Source: Mactromeris polynyma (lineage: Eukaryota; Mollusca; Bivalvia; Venerida; Mactridae). Taken from it: a DNA stretch of 64,000 nucleotides. Under the pieces are notes generated by a model, which was given only the letters and a program-made list of their open reading frames with translations, was not told the DNA's origin and did not search any database. The stretch covers positions 57,414,431-57,478,430 of the forward strand of contig JASFXZ010000002.1 in NCBI GenBank assembly GCA_032209605.1. The letters run 5' to 3'. Positions 60,801-64,000 of this stretch are shown in pieces. Position 1 is the stretch's first letter. Each line of letters starts with the position of its first letter. Made by a program: the position numbers and the translations under genes.

Positions 60801-63447
60801 TGGTTATATACATAAAATTATCAATTACTGATAGTTTTATGACTTGTAATGACCATACATGAATATTTGACTAGGTACATAGAATAATAACAATGTGTAA
60901 ATATACAAAATAAAAAAGGGTAATGACTAGAAATAGATATTCATGTCCTGCAATAAAAGTAAGCAGTTTCAATAGCTGTGTAACTAAAAGATAAGAGTAT
61001 AAACTTATGACTTCTCTGACTAGATGCTTAAGGAATAAATTTACATACCATGCACTGAATAGAATATTCGAAAGACTGTACTGAACCAAACCGCGAGAAA
61101 CAACTAACTGACAATATTCGAAATTTAGTTTATCATGCAGCCCTAGTAAAAAAAACATAATAAAGTGCATATTTAATGTTATTCAAAGTATGAATGTATT
61201 GACAATGCAGGAGAGATGGTATAAGAATAACCCATTTACCTACCTCGTTGCGTTGGGGTTAGGGATACCACCGATAAAAATCATCTGTTTTGGGTACACG
61301 CCTGTTATATTTTTAACAAGTGGGACAGGCTGAAATGTGATTTTAAAACATGAAAGTCAAAATGTGTACTTTTTTTACAGACAACCATCTGTTCAAACAA
61401 TGACTGGTGTAACAAAATAGCACACTGACTTATTTTACAAATGTCGACATTCCGTCATTCTTAATGTTTAAGTATTGTCAAAATAGCATTAGCACATAGT
61501 GAAATAGGTATTGTGTATGTATATTTTACCAATACATGTTAATGTTCCAATCTCAGTAATTATATAAAACCTCAATATCAAGACAACCAATGGATCTATA
61601 GACAGTCGGTCATAATTGTAAGGTGGTCTGATTATTGAGTGAAATGTCGTTTAAGACTGATAATTGTTACTAAAGAATTTACTCAGATATCTTTCTTTGT
61701 TATAACTCATTTGCCTGTAGATACTGGTGATTATTTGATATTACCAAAACAAATACTATTTTTTCTTGTGCGGAAGTCAAAACTTCTTAACCTTTAGATT
61801 GCACATGCTGAAATAATTGATTAATATATCTAAGACAGTTACTGACTTCATACTTAAGTAAAATCAGTGCCTGGTCTTATTGTAGAGGTGTACTTAATGT
61901 CAAAGTCGTCTTTAAGTGAGACTACTCAGTTTGATACAAGAACCCATGACTAGTACTTGTTTCTGCAATACTTACAGGGTTGTATATCGGAGATGCAGGG
62001 CTGGGGTAGCTTGCTACGGAATGTCCCGGATACTGTAATATACAACACGTATATGTTCATATATTGTCAACCAAAATATATGTAAATTCTTGAAAAAAAC
62101 GAACTGATCTCAAGGTTATGTAGAGAGAGAAGATATTGCACGCAAGTACGAGGGTTGTCCCATTAAATCGTAGACTATGTCTATAACATAATTATTTGAC
62201 GTTCCAATATAATAACTTTACACACATATACTATTTAATCATTTTTGATCAGTTTTATTGTATTTGTTTTGAAAATAAACTTGTGTATTTTGTGTAGCAA
62301 TATAGAAACTCACATACACAGGAGCGGCTCACGTCGTTTGATAAAATAACCGAAATAGCTATAGCTTTAAATAAGTTGTTCTATCTGTGCCAAACTTCAT
62401 TATTCCACCAAATTACGTTCCGCATGTATGCTTTGATCATGTTGACGTCATACTTTAACATTTCATAAATGTAACGTCTGTTGTTTCCGCATGACACTTT
62501 TTTTACGCAAATTGGTGTATAGTGATTTTTTGAAAAAAATGATGACGTCCGGGAAATATCATCCCCCATACCCCCCCACCCCCCCCCCCCCCCCCCCGCT
62601 GGAAACCCTAGATTTTGCTTACGTTGCGGCTCTGAAGTCTCATCTGCGAGGGTGAAAGTTTGAAAATCGCAATGAGATCAAGTATGCAATTCAAGTGTTT
62701 AACATAAGTCTGGTGTTTGTGAGTTGGGTGCAGTGCCATATAAAATGCGTAATATTGCGGCGAATATTTCTAGAAAGACTAAATGTCAGACACATCAAAA
62801 TCAAACGTTATGACGTTATGACTTTAATATGCGCGCCGCATATCTGTATGTCGTGTTATACATGTTAATGTCATTTCAACAATGTGTAAGGCTGTTCAAT
62901 ATAATGTTGTATACGTGTTGAGAAGATGCTGATAATTCAACACTGAAAATTTTGAGAATTTCTTTATGTTTTGTTGTTTTACAGTCATTGTCTACAATTT
63001 AATGGGATAACCCTCGTATGTATGTAGTATTGAACCAGCAACTGTATGTCATGTGAATTTGGTAATATTATTATTGTTATAATTATAATACCATTGTATT
63101 TTGGAAAAATCAATTTATAGTTTTTTGGTGACAAATTATTCCTCAATGTGAAATCATTTAAAGATGAAACATATAGTCTTTTTGATAATTAACACAATTA
63201 ACACTATACATATAAGAATAAAAGATATATAACAAATTGCTTCGAACTGTCATTTTCAATAAAAAAAACCTGTGTCAGCTAATTGACTTTAAGGGTTATT
63301 ATATAATTGGACTGAAGTTGCTTGTGTCAATCCATCACATACAGGGTGTTGTTTCTGATGTGCAGCATTTGCAAACTCGTTCACCAATGCTCCTGCAAAT
63401 TCCCCTATGGCTCCCCCCAATACCAGCCCCGTGTCCGTGGTGTCCAT
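57883..63447 (-). CDS. galectin with one CRD and a Pro/Tyr-rich N-terminal region
   Basis: Exons on the minus strand: 63447-63343, 62032-61976, 61329-61244, 60193-59998 and 58002-57883, all GT-AG and in phase, giving 187 residues plus TAA. The N-terminal exon starts MDTTDTGLVLGGAIGEFAGA. The next is YPGHSVASYPSPASPIYNP, a flexible linker as in chimera-type galectins. The CRD then runs PVPLVKNITG, MIFIGGIPNPNATR, DGIAFHFDARF, VVVRNSHIQGVGWGKEER, FPFQPDVFFETIILVEASCF, VAVNNEHLVKYFHR and LRITGDVRLTHIRF. Sugar-contact residues are present: His and Arg of HFDAR (Asp replaces the usual Asn), Asn of VVRNS, and Trp, Glu and Arg of WGKEER. It should bind beta-galactosides; galectins are cytosolic or secreted without a signal peptide, and none is seen. 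The N-terminal exon could instead be read upstream in a His/Gly-rich frame; see findings. Confidence 0.88.
58123..58280 (-). pseudogene. decayed second copy of the central galectin exon
   Basis: Acceptor AAATTACAG and donor ATCAAG|GTACTG are intact. The frame reads FSVYLQQGPHHEPHDIAMCF, then DARFMFWNDRKLYKLISKAT. It then shifts: EMIVLVEPNCIK, the proper exon end, is in another frame. It is 158 nt against 196 for the intact copy, and the stretch that should carry WGxEER is missing. The His of HxNPR is Cys here. Including it would break the protein, so it is probably skipped. It lies between the intact exon and the last exon. Confidence 0.75.
58357..58534. mobile_element. 178-bp MITE, 'GGTAAAACCTCA / TGAGGTTTTACTG' family
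   Basis: TGGTAAAACCTCAATAATAA at the left and GTGAGGTTTTACTG at the right, with TA on both sides (58355-58356 and 58535-58536). The inner GGTTGAATAAGGAGCAAAAC is the family mark. It sits in a galectin intron. Confidence 0.8.
58770..58890. repeat. diverged MITE of the CAGGAGATTGTCAC type
   Basis: GAGATTCTCTCAAGTTATCG and GTGATAACTTGTGACACTCTC are inverted, around a TCTATAG-TATATATAC centre. It is in a galectin intron. Confidence 0.5.
59712..59854. repeat. MITE, CAGGAGATTGTCAC family
   Basis: CAGGAGATTGTGGAGTTCTC, TCCCTTTATCCCTTCTATTG at the left and its inverse ATAGAAGGGATAAAGGGAAA-GAACTAGTGACAAT at the right, around a TATACTATAGACTAG centre. It is in a galectin intron. Confidence 0.75.
60267..60459. 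mobile_element. 193-bp MITE, CAGTAAAACCTCA family
   Basis: CAGTAAAACATCAATAATAA at the left and GTGAGGTTTTACTG at the right, followed by TA. The inner block GGTTGAATAAAGAGCACAAC is shared with the 58357 copy. It lies 75 bases before the intact central galectin exon. Weaker relatives are at ~61563-61660, ~61870-61925 and 63750-63895. Confidence 0.75.
60460..61243 (-). other. galectin intron sequence
   Basis: No exon or repeat recognised apart from the MITE at its edge. Open frames here are not supported. Confidence 0.5.
62149..63016. mobile_element. 868-bp mariner-like non-autonomous element in galectin intron 1
   Basis: The ends are CGAGGGTTGTCCCATTAAAT and the inverse ATTTAATGGGATAACCCTCG, about 27 bp long with two mismatches. 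TA duplications flank both ends (62147-62148 and 63017-63018). The interior includes a long poly-C run (~62570-62597). A 62-codon minus-strand frame (MGDDISRTSSFFSKNHYTP...) may be a transposase relic, but no catalytic motif is visible. Confidence 0.8.
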
Positions 63448-63537
63448 GATTGTGATGACCCTGTTATTGCATTGCATGAACAAACTAAAACAGTAATTTA
63501 GCAAGAGAGTAAAATTATAAAGAAAGTTCAATACATT
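63448..63537 (-). promoter_or_regulatory. sequence directly upstream of the predicted galectin start
   Basis: It contains a possible acceptor (minus strand CAATAACAG|GGTCATCACAAT, at 63461-63463). That would make the first exon internal, with the true start beyond the window or within the last 500 bases. No promoter motif is identifiable. Confidence 0.3.
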
Positions 63538-63658
63538 CAGGAGTTTGTCACAAGTTCTCACCCCTTTATCCAGTCTAGATATCTCTCCCTTTATCCCTTC
63601 TATAAAAGGGAGAGAGCTCTAGATGGGATAAAGGGAGAGAAATCGTGACAATCTCCTG
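63538..63658. repeat. MITE, CAGGAGATTGTCAC family, well kept
   Basis: CAGGAGTTTGTCACAAGTTC, then TCTCTCCCTTTATCCCTTCT, mirrored by AGATGGGATAAAGGGAGAG and GTGACAATCTCCTG. Nearly a perfect hairpin of 121 bp, just upstream of the galectin first exon. Confidence 0.8.
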
Positions 63659-63749
63659 TGACTCATACATAATAATCAGTTACAGAAATGGGATTTAGTG
63701 TTAATTAATACATATATATACAATGGAATTAATTATCAATTATATTAAT

Positions 63750-63895
63750 TATAGGACCATCTTTGGTTCTGCAGGAAGTCGGTCTTAATTGTGAGGTGGT
63801 TTGATTAAAATATGGAAAAATAAAACACGATTTATGAACGTATGGTCTTAACAAGGGTGGTCTTTACTTTGAGGCGATATTTAAGTGAAGTTTAA
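63750..63895. repeat. degraded MITE of the 'GACCACCTCA' family
   Basis: GGACCATCTTTGGTTCTGCA, then GGTCTTAATTGTGAGGTGGT and GGTGGTCTTTACTTTGAGGC and AAGTGAAGTTT, match the family with many changes. Confidence 0.5.
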
Positions 63896-64000
63896 AAATT
63901 AAACTAAAAACTTAACTTCCTTATATGCACAATATGTGAATATGAATCTATTATTTCTACTAACAACATTTTCACATGAACAAAGCAATGAAGGAAATAT

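Overview
The window looks like AT-rich nuclear DNA from a bivalve mollusc. This rests on spliced genes with GT-AG introns, no operons, many tandem arrays and miniature inverted-repeat elements, and two repeat types I know from bivalve genomes: a 'CTCACCTGAG / GACCTACTTTTTGACCC' repeat near 51.5 kb and a 'GGCCATAACTC ... CTGTCCAACCA' repeat near 53.4-54 kb. The species cannot be named from sequence alone.

0-25.3 kb is a tandem calmodulin array on the + strand, with copies at different stages of decay. (i) The last two coding exons of a calmodulin (879-1578) have no EF-hand-1 exon, although the intron that normally precedes that exon is recognisable. (ii) An orphan last exon at 5804 has lost its stop codon. 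(iii) A complete five-exon calmodulin lies at 7903-10919 (149 aa, near-canonical). (iv) A complete but divergent calmodulin-like gene lies at 14013-18823 (150 aa). (v) A calmodulin pseudogene lies at 20336-25307, with two in-frame TAA codons and a destroyed splice donor. Introns and spacers carry a dispersed ~250-bp repeat and two large minisatellites (12.3-13.65 kb and 22.5-23.65 kb).

25.3-30.6 kb has no convincing gene. It holds a ~966-bp foldback element (25.92-26.89 kb), a tandem array with a perfect 72-bp period (27.25-28.25 kb) and low-complexity GTTGTGTCGTG sequence (29.65-30.05 kb).

30.6-41.3 kb is transposon-rich. A degenerate pogo/Tigger-like element (minus strand, about 30.68-32.83 kb) has an HTH_psq-like N-terminus, DDE remnants, a PHD-like zinc-finger tail and 15-bp perfect terminal repeats. 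Next come two exons of a RecQ/SF2-like helicase (+ strand, 34.1-35.0 kb), facing a broken multi-exon gene on the minus strand (35.6-41.2 kb) whose main exon resembles DUF6589-type transposon proteins. Helicase plus transposase-like gene suggests a decayed Academ (AcademH-like) DNA transposon.

41.3-57.8 kb is mostly repeats: a diverged copy of the 3-5 kb region, pogo-like MITEs, tRNA-derived SINE fragments, a long inverted duplication (44.35 versus 57.05 kb) and bivalve-type repeats. Only weak exon candidates are present (47.4 and 48.6-49.05 kb).

57.9-63.45 kb carries a single-CRD galectin gene on the minus strand. It has a Pro/Tyr/Ser-rich, possibly His/Gly-rich N-terminal region and a second, decayed copy of its central sugar-binding exon. 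Its introns are full of MITEs, including a clean 868-bp mariner-like element with TA duplications.

The genes do not form a pathway. Calmodulin is a cytosolic calcium sensor; galectin is a beta-galactoside-binding lectin, often immune-related in bivalves.
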